From Flavobacteriales bacterium (GTDB taxonomy: Bacteria > Bacteroidota > Bacteroidia > Flavobacteriales > UBA1820): a stretch of DNA of 59,630 bases. The first letter of the stretch is position 1. Each line of letters opens with the position of its first letter. Below the pieces are notes generated by a model. That model was not told the DNA's origin. It made no database searches and was given only the letters and a program-made list of their open reading frames with translations. The stretch spans positions 1 to 59,630 of the forward strand of contig JAGAUI010000011.1 in assembly GCA_017620815.1 (NCBI GenBank), read 5' to 3'. This document shows, piece after piece, positions 35,254-44,053 of the stretch. The position numbers were made by a program, and so were the translations under genes.

Positions 35254-36642
35254 ATGAAGACATATAACATTAAATACTCATTGATTATCGTTCTGTCTGT
35301 AATATTGTTCTCTTCGTGCAATATATACAAACCATACAAGACCCCAGAGGTTAAGACAGACGACCTGTATCGCACCACTGAAAGTGCCGATACTACCAAT
35401 ATAGCCGATATTCCTTGGCAGGAGATATTTACAGACCCACATCTACGTTCGCTTATAGATTCTGCCTTGACCAATAATTTTGACTATCGTACAGTGATGC
35501 TCAAAGTCAAAGAAGCCGAAGCAACACTAGCCCGTAGCACGGCTGCTTTCTTCCCTTCTTTTAACCTTGCCGCAAGCGAGGACATCGCCAAAGTTCAAGG
35601 TCTTAAACACACCGAGGCTTACTCTTTTACAGGTAATGCTTCATGGACGATAGACATATTTGGAGGAATACAGAATGCCCGTAAAGGTGCCAAAGCAGCT
35701 CTTATGCAGTCTGTGGCATATAAACGTGCAGTAGAGACACAGCTAGTATCTGGTGTGGCTATAAGCTACTACACACTACTAGCTCTTGACCGTCAATTGG
35801 AGATTTCACTTGAAAACGAAATCATCTTCAAACAGACAGTTAAGACTATGGAAGGCATGTTTGAGATAGGAACATCACGTGCTGCCATAGAACAGGCTCG
35901 TGCTTCGCTATACAGCCTACAAGCCTCCATAGAGGGCATACGCAAGGCTATACGCGAGACAGAAAACGCTATATGCCTACTTACAGCTCGTCCAGCAGGT
36001 GTTATAGAACGCGGTGTTTTTGCCGACCAGAAACTAGACTTCATCATGGCGATAGGTGTACCTTCACAGCTACTATCCAATCGTCCAGACGTGATGCAAG
36101 CCGAGGCTGCTCTACGTTATTCATATGCCGCTACCAATGTAGCTCGTTCTGCCTTCTATCCTAAATTTACCATCACAGGTACTGGAGGTTATACAAACGG
36201 TGCTGTGGTAGGCTACACTCCACGTTGGTTTGCAGATTTTGTAGGAGGTCTTACTATGCCTCTGCTTAATATGGGTGCCAATCGTGCCAATTTGCGTATA
36301 GCAAAAGCAGAACAAGAGGTAGCTTTGCTTGCATTCCGCAAATCTCTTATCAATGCTGGCATAGAAGTTTCAAATGCTCTGTATGGTTACACGACTACAG
36401 GAAAGAAACTGGAAGCTCGTAAAAAACAAGTGGCATCTATGAAACAGGCTGCCGATGATACAAATTTTGCATACACTCGTATGGGAGCTTCATACCTAGA
36501 AGTACTTACAGCTCAACAGGGTTATCTAGCTGCTCAACTAGACCTAGTAAACGACCAGCTATCTCAACTTACAAATGTCGTTAACCTATACCAATCATTA
36601 GGTGGTGGATGGGAACGTCCTATAGTTGAAGAAAAGAAATAG
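35254..36642 (+). CDS. Outer-membrane efflux channel (TolC/OprM type)
   Basis: Third component of the pump. The 462-residue lipoprotein (LFSSC, cysteine at 22) has two OEP repeats of alternating long helices and short strands: PWQEIFTDPHLRSLIDSALTNNFDYRTV (about 55-82) and LLSNRPDVMQAEAALRYSYAATNVARSAFYPKFTITGTGGY. These are standard NodT/OprM motifs. It lies 19 bp after the pump gene, so all three are co-transcribed, ending at the terminator at 36677. Confidence 0.93.
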   Translation: MKTYNIKYSLIIVLSVILFSSCNIYKPYKTPEVKTDDLYRTTESADTTNIADIPWQEIFTDPHLRSLIDSALTNNFDYRTVMLKVKEAEATLARSTAAFFPSFNLAASEDIAKVQGLKHTEAYSFTGNASWTIDIFGGIQNARKGAKAALMQSVAYKRAVETQLVSGVAISYYTLLALDRQLEISLENEIIFKQTVKTMEGMFEIGTSRAAIEQARASLYSLQASIEGIRKAIRETENAICLLTARPAGVIERGVFADQKLDFIMAIGVPSQLLSNRPDVMQAEAALRYSYAATNVARSAFYPKFTITGTGGYTNGAVVGYTPRWFADFVGGLTMPLLNMGANRANLRIAKAEQEVALLAFRKSLINAGIEVSNALYGYTTTGKKLEARKKQVASMKQAADDTNFAYTRMGASYLEVLTAQQGYLAAQLDLVNDQLSQLTNVVNLYQSLGGGWERPIVEEKK

Positions 36643-36676
36643 AATCACTTTCTAAATTATATTTTATAAAACCCTT

Positions 36677-36716
36677 GCCCCGCCTCTTACCTTAGGGAAA
36701 GAGGCGGGGCTTTTTT
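36677..36716 (+). terminator. Terminator of the efflux operon
   Basis: The stem GCCCCGCCTCTT/AAGAGGCGGGGC, with a loop of about 10 bases, is followed by six T. Confidence 0.92.
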
Positions 36717-36723
36717 ATGTGAT

Positions 36724-36731
36724 TATTTTTG
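36724..36731 (+). promoter_or_regulatory. -7 promoter element (TATTTTTG), candidate for glgB
   Basis: An exact TAnnTTTG match immediately follows the efflux terminator and ends 79 bp before the glgB ATG. No TTG partner is visible. Confidence 0.45.
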
Positions 36732-36810
36732 GATATTTAGTTAAAAGTTCGTTACTTTATCTCTTGTAATAGCTATCTACTATTTATCTATACAAATACA
36801 CACTCTACCT

Positions 36811-38847
36811 ATGGATAACCAGACACAGAACTTAAAACTCGTAGAGCAAGACCCTTGGCTCGCCCCTTATGAGGACTACCTCAAAAACCGTCTTTCGTGG
36901 TACACTATGCACTGCCGTTACATAGATGAAAAGTGCAATTCGTTGGGATATTTTTCATCGGCACATCACTATTTCGGCTTTAACTATGATAGTGAAAAGA
37001 AAGGTTGGTGGTTCAGGGAATATGCTCCTGCCGCCCAAAGAGTGAGCCTAGTGGGAGATTTCAATCTATGGAATGGAGACGAAAACCCACTTACAAGACT
37101 AGATACAGGGACTTGGGAGATATTTCTAGATGATGAGACCTATAAAGACCGTCTCACTCCTTTCTCTCGCGTGAAATTACGCATCACCTCTACCAACGGC
37201 ACTCTAGACCGCATACCCGCCTTTATACAAATGTCCATCCAAGACAAAGAGACCTATGATTATTCGGGGGTATTTGTTCCTAAAAACGTTTACAAGTGGA
37301 AAAATAAATTCAGCCTACCCAAAAAATTCACTCCATTTATCTATGAAGCTCATCCGGGCATGGCAACCCAAGACGGGCATGTAGGTAGTTGGATAGAATT
37401 TGCAGATAACGTACTGCCTAGAGTTAAGGCATTGGGATATAATACTGTACAGCTTATGGCTGTTCAGGAGCACCCTTACTACGGTTCGTTTGGCTATCAC
37501 GTATCCAATTTCTATGCTCCATCGTCCCGTTTTGGAAAACCAGACGATTTGCGTTACCTCATAGACAAGGCTCACGGTATGGGACTAGCAGTGGTAATGG
37601 ACCTAGTACACTCCCACGCAGTTAAAAATATAGCCGAAGGATTGAGTCATTTTGATGGCAATGGAGAACTTTATTTCATAGAGGGGCCTTCGGGAATACA
37701 CCCGGGTTGGGACAGCAAACTATTTGACTATGGAAAGATGTATGTCCAGCAGTTCTTACTATCCAACGTAAGATATTGGCTGGAAGAATTCCACTTTGAT
37801 GGATTCCGTTTTGATGGAGTTACCTCTATGCTGTACTACCATCATGGGAACGTAGCTTTTACTTCATATGATACTTATTTCGGTAAAGACACCAATAATT
37901 CGGCGGTGCTTTACCTGCAAATGGCCAATACCCTTATACACTCTCTATATCCCACCGCCCTTTCCATAGCCGAAGACATGAGCGGTATGCCGGGAGCTTG
38001 TCGTCCCATAGAGGAAGGCGGACTAGGTTTTACACATCGTCTTGCAATGGGACTTCCAGACTACTGGATAAAATTATTGCGTGATGTAAGAGACGAGGAT
38101 TGGGATATGGCACAGATGTATTACAGTCTGCTTAATCGTCGTGCAGGAGAGGCCAATATAGCATATGCCGAAAGCCACGACCAAGCATTGGTAGGAGATA
38201 AGACCATAGCCTTCTGGCTCATGGACAAGGAGATGTACACAGGAATGAGCGTCTTTACTCCAAGCAACATAGTAGATAGAGGTATAGCCCTGCACAAACT
38301 CATTCGCTTTATAACACTATCATTGGGAGGAGAAGGATACCTCAACTTTATGGGTAACGAATTTGGACACCCAGAATGGATAGACTTCCCTCGCGAGGGT
38401 AACAACTGGAGTGCTCACTATGCTCGTCGTCAGTGGGACCTCCCAGACACAGACCACCTCAAATACAAATACCTCCAGTCATTTGACCAGAAGATGATAG
38501 AGTTCTCTCGTGGCATAAAGCTACAGTCTCTGCCTGCACCACAACTTCTCAATACAGATGACTATAACAAGGTTATCATATTCTCTCGTGGCGAATATGT
38601 GTTTATATTCTCATTCTCTCCACGGGATTCGGTAAAAGGATATGAGTTCTACGTCCCCAAAAAAGGCAATTACGAGATAGTATTCTCTTCTGATGATAAA
38701 GAAGAAGGCGGATTCTCCCGCGTAAAAGAAGGCTACACATTCTCTTCCTTCAAAAAAGGCAAAGATTCTTTCCTCAAGATATACCTCCCTACCCGTATGT
38801 GTATGGTTCTCAAACGAATACCTTCACCACGAGGAAAGAAAAAATAA
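36811..38847 (+). CDS. glgB: 1,4-alpha-glucan branching enzyme (GH13)
   Basis: Introduces alpha-1,6 branches into glycogen. The 678 residues hold a CBM48 domain (about 60-165, WWFREYAPAAQRVSLVGDFNLW) and a GH13 barrel. The barrel has YGSFGYHVSNFYAPSSRFG, MDLVHSHA, the nucleophile in DGFRFDGVTSML (about 329-340), the acid in AEDMSG (about 387) and the third carboxylate in ESHDQ (about 453). A C-terminal all-beta domain closes it. The length and motif style resemble the eukaryote-like branching enzymes seen in Bacteroidota rather than E. coli GlgB. No other glycogen gene is adjacent. Confidence 0.94.
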   Translation: MDNQTQNLKLVEQDPWLAPYEDYLKNRLSWYTMHCRYIDEKCNSLGYFSSAHHYFGFNYDSEKKGWWFREYAPAAQRVSLVGDFNLWNGDENPLTRLDTGTWEIFLDDETYKDRLTPFSRVKLRITSTNGTLDRIPAFIQMSIQDKETYDYSGVFVPKNVYKWKNKFSLPKKFTPFIYEAHPGMATQDGHVGSWIEFADNVLPRVKALGYNTVQLMAVQEHPYYGSFGYHVSNFYAPSSRFGKPDDLRYLIDKAHGMGLAVVMDLVHSHAVKNIAEGLSHFDGNGELYFIEGPSGIHPGWDSKLFDYGKMYVQQFLLSNVRYWLEEFHFDGFRFDGVTSMLYYHHGNVAFTSYDTYFGKDTNNSAVLYLQMANTLIHSLYPTALSIAEDMSGMPGACRPIEEGGLGFTHRLAMGLPDYWIKLLRDVRDEDWDMAQMYYSLLNRRAGEANIAYAESHDQALVGDKTIAFWLMDKEMYTGMSVFTPSNIVDRGIALHKLIRFITLSLGGEGYLNFMGNEFGHPEWIDFPREGNNWSAHYARRQWDLPDTDHLKYKYLQSFDQKMIEFSRGIKLQSLPAPQLLNTDDYNKVIIFSRGEYVFIFSFSPRDSVKGYEFYVPKKGNYEIVFSSDDKEEGGFSRVKEGYTFSSFKKGKDSFLKIYLPTRMCMVLKRIPSPRGKKK

Positions 38848-38876
38848 AAAGATTAAGCATATGACATTTCATCCAT

Positions 38877-38908
38877 AAAAAAGCCCCGCCTTTCAGGCGG
38901 GGCTTTTT
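38877..38908. terminator. Bidirectional terminator between glgB and rpsU
   Basis: A perfect stem GCCCCGCCT/AGGCGGGGC with a TTC loop is flanked by A and T runs. It ends both convergent transcripts. Confidence 0.94.
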
Positions 38909-38932
38909 CACGAGTTCTAGCTCATCGATAAA

Positions 38933-39127
38933 CTATTCGTTTTCTTTTTCACGAAGAGACTGTACATATACAGCTTTAGCGTGTTCTTTACGTTTAATTA
39001 CAGATGGTTTGTTGAACTGCTGACGTGCACGCAATTGTTTCATCACACCTGTTTTGTCAAATTTACGTTTGAAACGTTTAAGAGCTCTTTCTATAGCCTC
39101 TCCTTCTTTTACTGGTATTATAAGCAT
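38933..39127 (-). CDS. rpsU: 30S ribosomal protein bS21
   Basis: The small basic protein sits near the 3' end of 16S rRNA. It has 64 residues with the standard pattern MLIIPVKEGEAIERALKRFKRKFDKTGVMKQLRAR. In Bacteroidota ribosomes bS21, with bS6 and bS18, helps hold the anti-Shine-Dalgarno tail in a pocket, which explains why SD sequences are little used. The gene has a leader of about 180 nt with a perfect SD-like sequence far upstream of the start. It may also receive read-through from the long operon upstream, because no terminator follows the nitroreductase gene. Confidence 0.96.
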   Translation of the reverse strand: MLIIPVKEGEAIERALKRFKRKFDKTGVMKQLRARQQFNKPSVIKRKEHAKAVYVQSLREKENE

Positions 39128-39308
39128 TGTTTTGTGTTTTAATGGTTTTTAAATCTTGATTTTCATTTATTAAAAGGCTCATTATGACAGTCTCACACAC
39201 ACTGTGTGAATCATTTCTGTCCATAAAAATTCATAATTCCTTAAAACAAACGACCTCCTTTAAAAACCTATTTATCTAGTTATTACCTGTGTTTATTCTT
39301 CTTTTTTA
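39128..39308 (-). promoter_or_regulatory. Leader of rpsU with a remote perfect Shine-Dalgarno sequence and a hairpin
   Basis: On the minus strand AAAGGAGGT occurs at 39253-39261, about 125 nt before the rpsU ATG. A hairpin with TCACACA/TGTGTGA and GACAG/CTGTC (39186-39221) lies between it and the ATG. A minimal open frame of 7 codons starts about 20 nt after the SD (MNFYGQK). Nothing SD-like is adjacent to the rpsU start itself. Confidence 0.6.
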
Positions 39309-39315
39309 CGAGTGG

Positions 39316-39323
39316 CAAAGATA
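39316..39323 (-). promoter_or_regulatory. -7 promoter element (TATCTTTG) for rpsU
   Basis: The minus strand reads TATCTTTG between the nitroreductase stop (39359) and rpsU, giving a leader of about 180 nt. Confidence 0.7.
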
Positions 39324-39358
39324 TAAAAATTTTACCACATATAGACACAAAATAATTT

Positions 39359-39880
39359 TTAAAATTTATCTCTGTGGATTTTATCGGTTACGTATTTATC
39401 TCGAGGGTTGTACTCTTTGGCAGGATAGCCCACAGGTATCACACATAGAGATACTACGCCTTCTGGAAGGCAGCATACGTCTTTTACCACCTGCATACGT
39501 TCAGGGTATGGATATGTAGCTGTCCATACTGCTCCTAGCCCTAGTGCTTCGGCGGCGAGCAGGATATTTTCTGTAACAGCACTGCAATCCACATACCAGT
39601 AATCACATTTTTCTTCTACTGCACACACTACAATAGCAGCCTTTGCATCGGCAAGCATTTTGGCATAGGGCAAACCCTCTCCCATAGCATCCAGCATAGC
39701 TCTATCCTTGACCAATACAAGCTCCCAAGGCTGGACATTCTTTCCCGAAGGTGCAGCCATACCACAACGAAGCAGTACTTCTAGTTTTTCGTCTTCTACT
39801 TCGGCAGGGGAATACTTGCGTACACTCTTACGAGACAGAATGTTTTTAATGACTGGGTGTTCCAGATAATTGTTTTCCAT
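39359..39880 (-). CDS. Nitroreductase family flavoprotein
   Basis: FMN-dependent NAD(P)H oxidoreductase of 173 residues, the short form of the family. RKSVRKYSPAEV (about 14-25) and AAPSGKNVQPWELVLV bind the FMN phosphate and the ribityl chain. LGLGAVWTATYP and the C-terminal VIPVGYPAKE complete the fold. Its natural substrate is unknown. It is the last gene of the 11-gene unit, 14 bp after the HhH gene. Confidence 0.9.
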   Translation of the reverse strand: MENNYLEHPVIKNILSRKSVRKYSPAEVEDEKLEVLLRCGMAAPSGKNVQPWELVLVKDRAMLDAMGEGLPYAKMLADAKAAIVVCAVEEKCDYWYVDCSAVTENILLAAEALGLGAVWTATYPYPERMQVVKDVCCLPEGVVSLCVIPVGYPAKEYNPRDKYVTDKIHRDKF

Positions 39881-39894
39881 ATAGTCGTTAAAAT

Positions 39895-40539
39895 TTAGTT
39901 TTCCAATGAGAAATGTTCTCTTTTTTCAAAATTAATATATTGTTCTAGATATTCGGCTTTGCTACGTGGAAAATATTTTATTTTTTTCATCGTAGCATAA
40001 TCCTCTATAAATCCTACCCTCTGACGATACTCTATGATACTCCTAGCAAATGGACGTGAGATATAAGGATGCTCACACAACATGTCTTCGTCATCTATGT
40101 TTATATCATAACGCACTATTTTACTAGCATCATATAGCATATAAGGAAACAGTCTATGTATCTTTTCATCATCTGGGAAAATGTCTTCCATTTGACGAGC
40201 ATTTAGAAAGCCTCCATAACGCACTCGTGCCCTGAATAGCTTTTCTGCTAGCGTATCCCGTACCAAAGGGTGAGAGGCTAATTCTTTTTGGCTTATGACA
40301 TTGATATCTATAAGGAATGTATCGCTTCTTACGGGAGTAGGGATTATTTGCAGGGAATCCATTTGGGAGAGTTCTACATGCAGCCTATTTACCCTTATCT
40401 CACGTACGGCAATACTAGCTACACATAGCAAGCCTATGAGAACCCCCACAGCCAATGTAGCCTTATTCTGTGAGGCACTCATATCCCAAAAATCCTTCTT
40501 ACCAGTCTTACTACTCATTCCCCCTATGGTCTTATCCAT
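39895..40539 (-). CDS. Membrane-anchored helix-hairpin-helix protein (ComEA-like)
   Basis: The 214-residue protein has one transmembrane helix (about 28-46). Two tandem HhH-type repeats follow: SQKELASHPLVRDTLAEKLFRARVRYGGF (about 85-115) and MLCEHPYISRPFARSIIEYRQRVGFIEDY (about 150-180). HhH units of this kind bind DNA non-specifically in ComEA proteins, and the anchor would present them in the periplasm. A role in DNA uptake is an inference only. Its ATG directly abuts the mpl stop codon, so translation is probably coupled. Confidence 0.75.
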   Translation of the reverse strand: MDKTIGGMSSKTGKKDFWDMSASQNKATLAVGVLIGLLCVASIAVREIRVNRLHVELSQMDSLQIIPTPVRSDTFLIDINVISQKELASHPLVRDTLAEKLFRARVRYGGFLNARQMEDIFPDDEKIHRLFPYMLYDASKIVRYDINIDDEDMLCEHPYISRPFARSIIEYRQRVGFIEDYATMKKIKYFPRSKAEYLEQYINFEKREHFSLEN

Positions 40540-41907
40540 TTATTTAAGACCTAGTTCAGACAACCAATCTGTTCCATCCCAACTTCCCGAACTCATAAAG
40601 AGGAACACCGTATCTTTCACAGGTATCTTTTTCACTTCTTCACGCAATTCTTCTATCTCGGTAACGGCTTTTACGGCAGGGTGATGAAATTCGCCCTCCA
40701 CCCAACGTGGGTCTAATGGTGGCATTCGTTTTATCTGCATAGCATGGTGTGAATAAAAGACAAATGCTGCATCGGCTCCATCGGCGGCACCAGAATACTG
40801 TGGGATAAAATCCTTGTTAAGGCTGGAATATGTATGCAGTTCCATTACTGCTACGACTCTTTTATCGGCAAATACTTCTTTTACTGCCGCTACCGTAGCA
40901 CGTACTTTACTAGGAGCATGTGCAAAATCCTTAAATACTACCGTAGAGCCATCGTCATAGGTACGTTCTAGGCGGTTTTTGGCTCCTTTGAAATCTGCAA
41001 GGCTTTCATAGAATTTTTCTTTATCAACGCCAGCACATTCTGCTGCACGCCATGCAGCGTCTAGGTTTGACATATTGTGGCGTCCAAAAAGAGTAAGCGG
41101 ATATTTCTTTTCTCCATCTACTAGATTTACTTTGTTATCCACTATCTCATAAGGATGTATAGCATATGGCACACGTTTTACATCTAGGTCTGGACATTCT
41201 GTAAATGTCTCCTCTACCACACGTACCACCTCACTATCTAGACTGTTGTAGATAAGTGTTGCTCCTTTTTCCAGACTCTTTATAAAGAGAGAGAAAGTTT
41301 CTGTATAGCTTTCATAGGTCTTAAATACATTCATATGGTCCCAAGCTATACCTGTGATGATAGCCACATGAGGACGATAATGAAGGAACTTACTACGCAT
41401 GTCCAGCGGCGAAGACAGATATTCATCACCTTCTATGACTATGTATGGAGCATCGGCAGATAGTTCCACCATTCTATCAAAACCCTCGATAGAGGCTCCT
41501 ACTAGATAGTCTGTCTTGACACCCGCCCTGTGCATAGCGTGGAGTATCATAGAGGTAGTTGTTGTCTTACCGTGAGAGCCTGCTACTACTATTCGTTTTT
41601 TGTTTTCAGATTCACGATAGATGAATTCCGGGAACGAATATATAGGGATGTTAAGTTCGCGAGCACGTATGAGTTCTGGGTTGTCCATTCGTGCGTGCAT
41701 ACCTAGTATGATAGCATCTACATCGGGAGTGATTTTTTCTGCATACCAACCCTCGGCATCGGGAAGTATTCCTGCCTCGGCAAGACGTGTGCGTGATGGT
41801 TCATATATAACGTCATCGCTACCGCTTACAACGTGTCCCTTTTTCTGCAATGTAAGTGCCAGATTGTGCATCACAGCACCTCCTATGGCTATAAAATGTA
41901 CTCTCAT
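40540..41907 (-). CDS. mpl: UDP-N-acetylmuramate:L-alanyl-gamma-D-glutamyl-meso-diaminopimelate ligase
   Basis: Peptidoglycan-recycling ligase that joins recovered tripeptide to UDP-MurNAc. The 455 residues have an N-terminal Rossmann domain (HFIAIGGAVMHNLALTLQKKGH), the Mur-ligase P-loop GSHGKTTTT (about 109-117), FGRHNMSNLDAAW and FAHAPSKVRATV. The GGxxMxxLA opening and the lack of the MurC-specific pattern favour Mpl over MurC. It implies a meso-DAP cell wall. It lies 15 bp after the HAD gene and abuts the HhH gene. Confidence 0.9.
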   Translation of the reverse strand: MRVHFIAIGGAVMHNLALTLQKKGHVVSGSDDVIYEPSRTRLAEAGILPDAEGWYAEKITPDVDAIILGMHARMDNPELIRARELNIPIYSFPEFIYRESENKKRIVVAGSHGKTTTTSMILHAMHRAGVKTDYLVGASIEGFDRMVELSADAPYIVIEGDEYLSSPLDMRSKFLHYRPHVAIITGIAWDHMNVFKTYESYTETFSLFIKSLEKGATLIYNSLDSEVVRVVEETFTECPDLDVKRVPYAIHPYEIVDNKVNLVDGEKKYPLTLFGRHNMSNLDAAWRAAECAGVDKEKFYESLADFKGAKNRLERTYDDGSTVVFKDFAHAPSKVRATVAAVKEVFADKRVVAVMELHTYSSLNKDFIPQYSGAADGADAAFVFYSHHAMQIKRMPPLDPRWVEGEFHHPAVKAVTEIEELREEVKKIPVKDTVFLFMSSGSWDGTDWLSELGLK

Positions 41908-41922
41908 AATTGTTTCCTGTTT

Positions 41923-42630
41923 TTATGATATTATTTCTAGTATTTCTGCTAATGTGTGTATCTCTATAATTCTATCGTCCCATATATCACGGTTTTTCCC
42001 CGTAGGATTAAACCATATCCCCCGTGCAAATCCTGCATTAAGAGCAGCTATAACGTCATTGTCAAGGTCATCTCCTATCATTATACTTTCACTAGGAGTG
42101 GCATTTACCTCACGCATAGCATATTCAAATATAACAGGCGATGGTTTTTTGGCTCCAGCCTCTTCAGATGTTATAGTACGGCGTATATATGGAGAGAGCC
42201 CATCGTTATTCATCTTAATGGATTGAACTTCAGAAAAACCATTGGTAATGATGTATTGAGGATATTTTCTAGATAGTTTTTCTAGCACCTCGCTTGCATA
42301 TGGAAAGAGATTTTTTTTGCGAGGACATATATCCAGATACATAGATGCAAATCTCTCCCCTAGCCCTTCTTCTCTTATCCCGTATAATCCCAATGCCTCG
42401 TCAAAACGCCTTGCACGCAGGTCTTCTTTCTCTATAAGACCTCGGCGATACTCGTCCCACATACGGTCATTGATAACGTGATAACGCTCTATGAAATCTT
42501 CTACTTCCAGCCCATTTCTTCCCACTAGGTCTAGGCCGTAGAGCGTCTCTCGCAATGCCTCTCCGCTATTGCGTTCAAAGTCCCATAACGTATGGTCCAA
42601 ATCCCAAAATATGGTCTTAATTTCCTCCAT
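41923..42630 (-). CDS. HAD-superfamily phosphatase, YjjG-like
   Basis: The 235-residue protein has the HAD motif I DLDHTLWDFERNS (about 11-23, with both catalytic Asp), motif II ITNGFSEVQ, Lys in EEAGAKKPSPVIFEYA and motif IV GDDLDNDVIAALNAG. YjjG-type enzymes dephosphorylate non-canonical and other pyrimidine nucleotides. The gene overlaps dut by one base (TAATG), which fits a joint role in cleaning the nucleotide pool. The substrate is inferred. Confidence 0.88.
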   Translation of the reverse strand: MEEIKTIFWDLDHTLWDFERNSGEALRETLYGLDLVGRNGLEVEDFIERYHVINDRMWDEYRRGLIEKEDLRARRFDEALGLYGIREEGLGERFASMYLDICPRKKNLFPYASEVLEKLSRKYPQYIITNGFSEVQSIKMNNDGLSPYIRRTITSEEAGAKKPSPVIFEYAMREVNATPSESIMIGDDLDNDVIAALNAGFARGIWFNPTGKNRDIWDDRIIEIHTLAEILEIIS

Positions 42631-43073
42631 TATAATCCTTTACTTCCTCCTGTAGAACCAAAACCTCCAGCACCTCGTTCTGTTTCATCCAGAACATCAC
42701 ACTCTACCCATTCGGCACGTTCATGACGAGCGATGACCATCTGTGCTATGCGGTCTCCATCACACACGGTAAAGTCTTCGTTGGACATATTGGCTAGTAT
42801 GACACCTATCTCTCCACGGTAGTCTGCATCTATCGTTCCGGGACTGTTAAGGCAAGTTATACCTTTCTTTATAGCAAGACCGCTACGAGGGCGTATCTGG
42901 GCTTCATAGCCTTCTGGCAGAGCTATAAAAAGCCCTGTCTTGATAAGGGCACGTCCTAGAGGTGGCAGTACCACCGGTTCATCAACATTGGCTCTTATAT
43001 CCATACCCGCCGCCTGCAGACTCTCATATGAAGGCAATGCGTGACGTGAACGATTTATGATTTTTATCTCCAT
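42630..43073 (-). CDS. dut: dUTP diphosphatase
   Basis: Trimeric enzyme that hydrolyses dUTP to dUMP and PPi, keeping uracil out of DNA and supplying thymidylate synthesis. At 147 residues it is standard length. All five motifs are present, including [48 protein letters not shown] and the C-terminal GAGGFGSTG arm that closes over the active site. It overlaps the HAD gene by one base and follows the methyltransferase by 12 bp. Confidence 0.97.
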   Translation of the reverse strand: MEIKIINRSRHALPSYESLQAAGMDIRANVDEPVVLPPLGRALIKTGLFIALPEGYEAQIRPRSGLAIKKGITCLNSPGTIDADYRGEIGVILANMSNEDFTVCDGDRIAQMVIARHERAEWVECDVLDETERGAGGFGSTGGSKGL

Positions 43074-43085
43074 AGATTTATATGT

Positions 43086-44051
43086 TTACTTGTTATTATT
43101 ATTTTTTATCTGTTCCTCTTTACTGTTTCGCTCCCAGAAAACTCCTCCCACATAGCCTTGTATAGAAGAGTCCATAGCAGCATTTTTTATACGTTTGGCA
43201 GCATATAGACAGTAGTTTTCATCTATCTCTATCCCACAATAATGCCTACCCAATTTTCTAGCCACCACAGCAGATGTTCCACTTCCCGCAAACGGGTCAA
43301 AGACTATATCTCCTTTACGAGAGGATGCCAATATAAGTTTGGCATATAGTTTTTCTGGTTTTTGTGTAGGGTGAGGGGTATTCTCCTTCATAGACCAGAA
43401 CGGGATACTTATATCATCCCAGAAATTGGATGGGTGAGTGTTACGGAATTTGCCTCCATCACATTCTTCCCAATCTTTGGCCTGCCCATTCTCACGATAG
43501 GGCGCTAGCACCTTACGTCTCATCATTACCGCTTCCACATCATAATGATAATTCTTTTCATCTCGCACAGCATACCATATATCCTCCATAGAATTCTTCC
43601 AATTTGCCTTGGTTCCGCGTCCTTTTTCTCTCTGCCAAGTGATACGATTGATGACTTTAAGGTATCTAGCTATCACACGTTGCATAGATGATGTACACTT
43701 CCAGTCCCCACACATATACAGACTGCCTTTTGGAGATAGTTTACGACACACCTCTGGAAACCAACTCATGAGATACTCCTCATACACATCTTCCTTCATC
43801 GCCTCAAATTTCACCGTACCAAAGTTCCTAGATAGGTTATAAGGAGGGTCTATGATGATAAGGTCTGCAAAACCATCGGGAAGGCAGGACAAGACATTGA
43901 TAACATCATCACATATAATCTTATCCTTATAGTCCATACCCTCTTTTACCTCATCATAATAGACTATTTCTTGCCTTAGAGACAGGATTTCGTTTTCCTC
44001 TATGGTAAGAGTCTTATTTCTACTCGCTTTTCCTTTGGCTTCCATAGTCAT
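43086..44051 (-). CDS. DNA methyltransferase, beta-class N6-adenine or N4-cytosine
   Basis: The 321-residue enzyme transfers methyl from SAM to a DNA base. The catalytic motif DPPYNLSRNF (about 66-75) precedes the SAM-binding FDPFAGSGTSAVVARKLGR (about 245-263), which is the beta-class order. HPTQKPEKLYAKLIL lies between. The recognition sequence cannot be read. No restriction endonuclease is nearby and the gene is embedded in a housekeeping operon (2 bp after the flippase, 12 bp before dut), so it looks like an orphan methyltransferase. The C-terminal tail is a short Asn/Lys-rich run. Confidence 0.9.
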   Translation of the reverse strand: MTMEAKGKASRNKTLTIEENEILSLRQEIVYYDEVKEGMDYKDKIICDDVINVLSCLPDGFADLIIIDPPYNLSRNFGTVKFEAMKEDVYEEYLMSWFPEVCRKLSPKGSLYMCGDWKCTSSMQRVIARYLKVINRITWQREKGRGTKANWKNSMEDIWYAVRDEKNYHYDVEAVMMRRKVLAPYRENGQAKDWEECDGGKFRNTHPSNFWDDISIPFWSMKENTPHPTQKPEKLYAKLILASSRKGDIVFDPFAGSGTSAVVARKLGRHYCGIEIDENYCLYAAKRIKNAAMDSSIQGYVGGVFWERNSKEEQIKNNNNK

Positions 44052-44053
44052 AA

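Noticed and set aside
30933-36642. Heavy-metal (CusABC-type) export system
   Set aside because: The pump has the HAE1 drug-type proton-relay Asp pair and N-terminus, and no metal-binding Met/His clusters are visible in the adaptor.
41621-42226. 201-codon open frame on the plus strand
   Set aside because: It lies antisense to mpl and the HAD gene, both of which have full conserved motifs; the composition is that of a shadow frame and it has no promoter box.
43086-44051. Restriction-modification or other defence island
   Set aside because: Only the methyltransferase is present. All neighbours are conserved housekeeping genes, and I see no nuclease, toxin or mobility gene.
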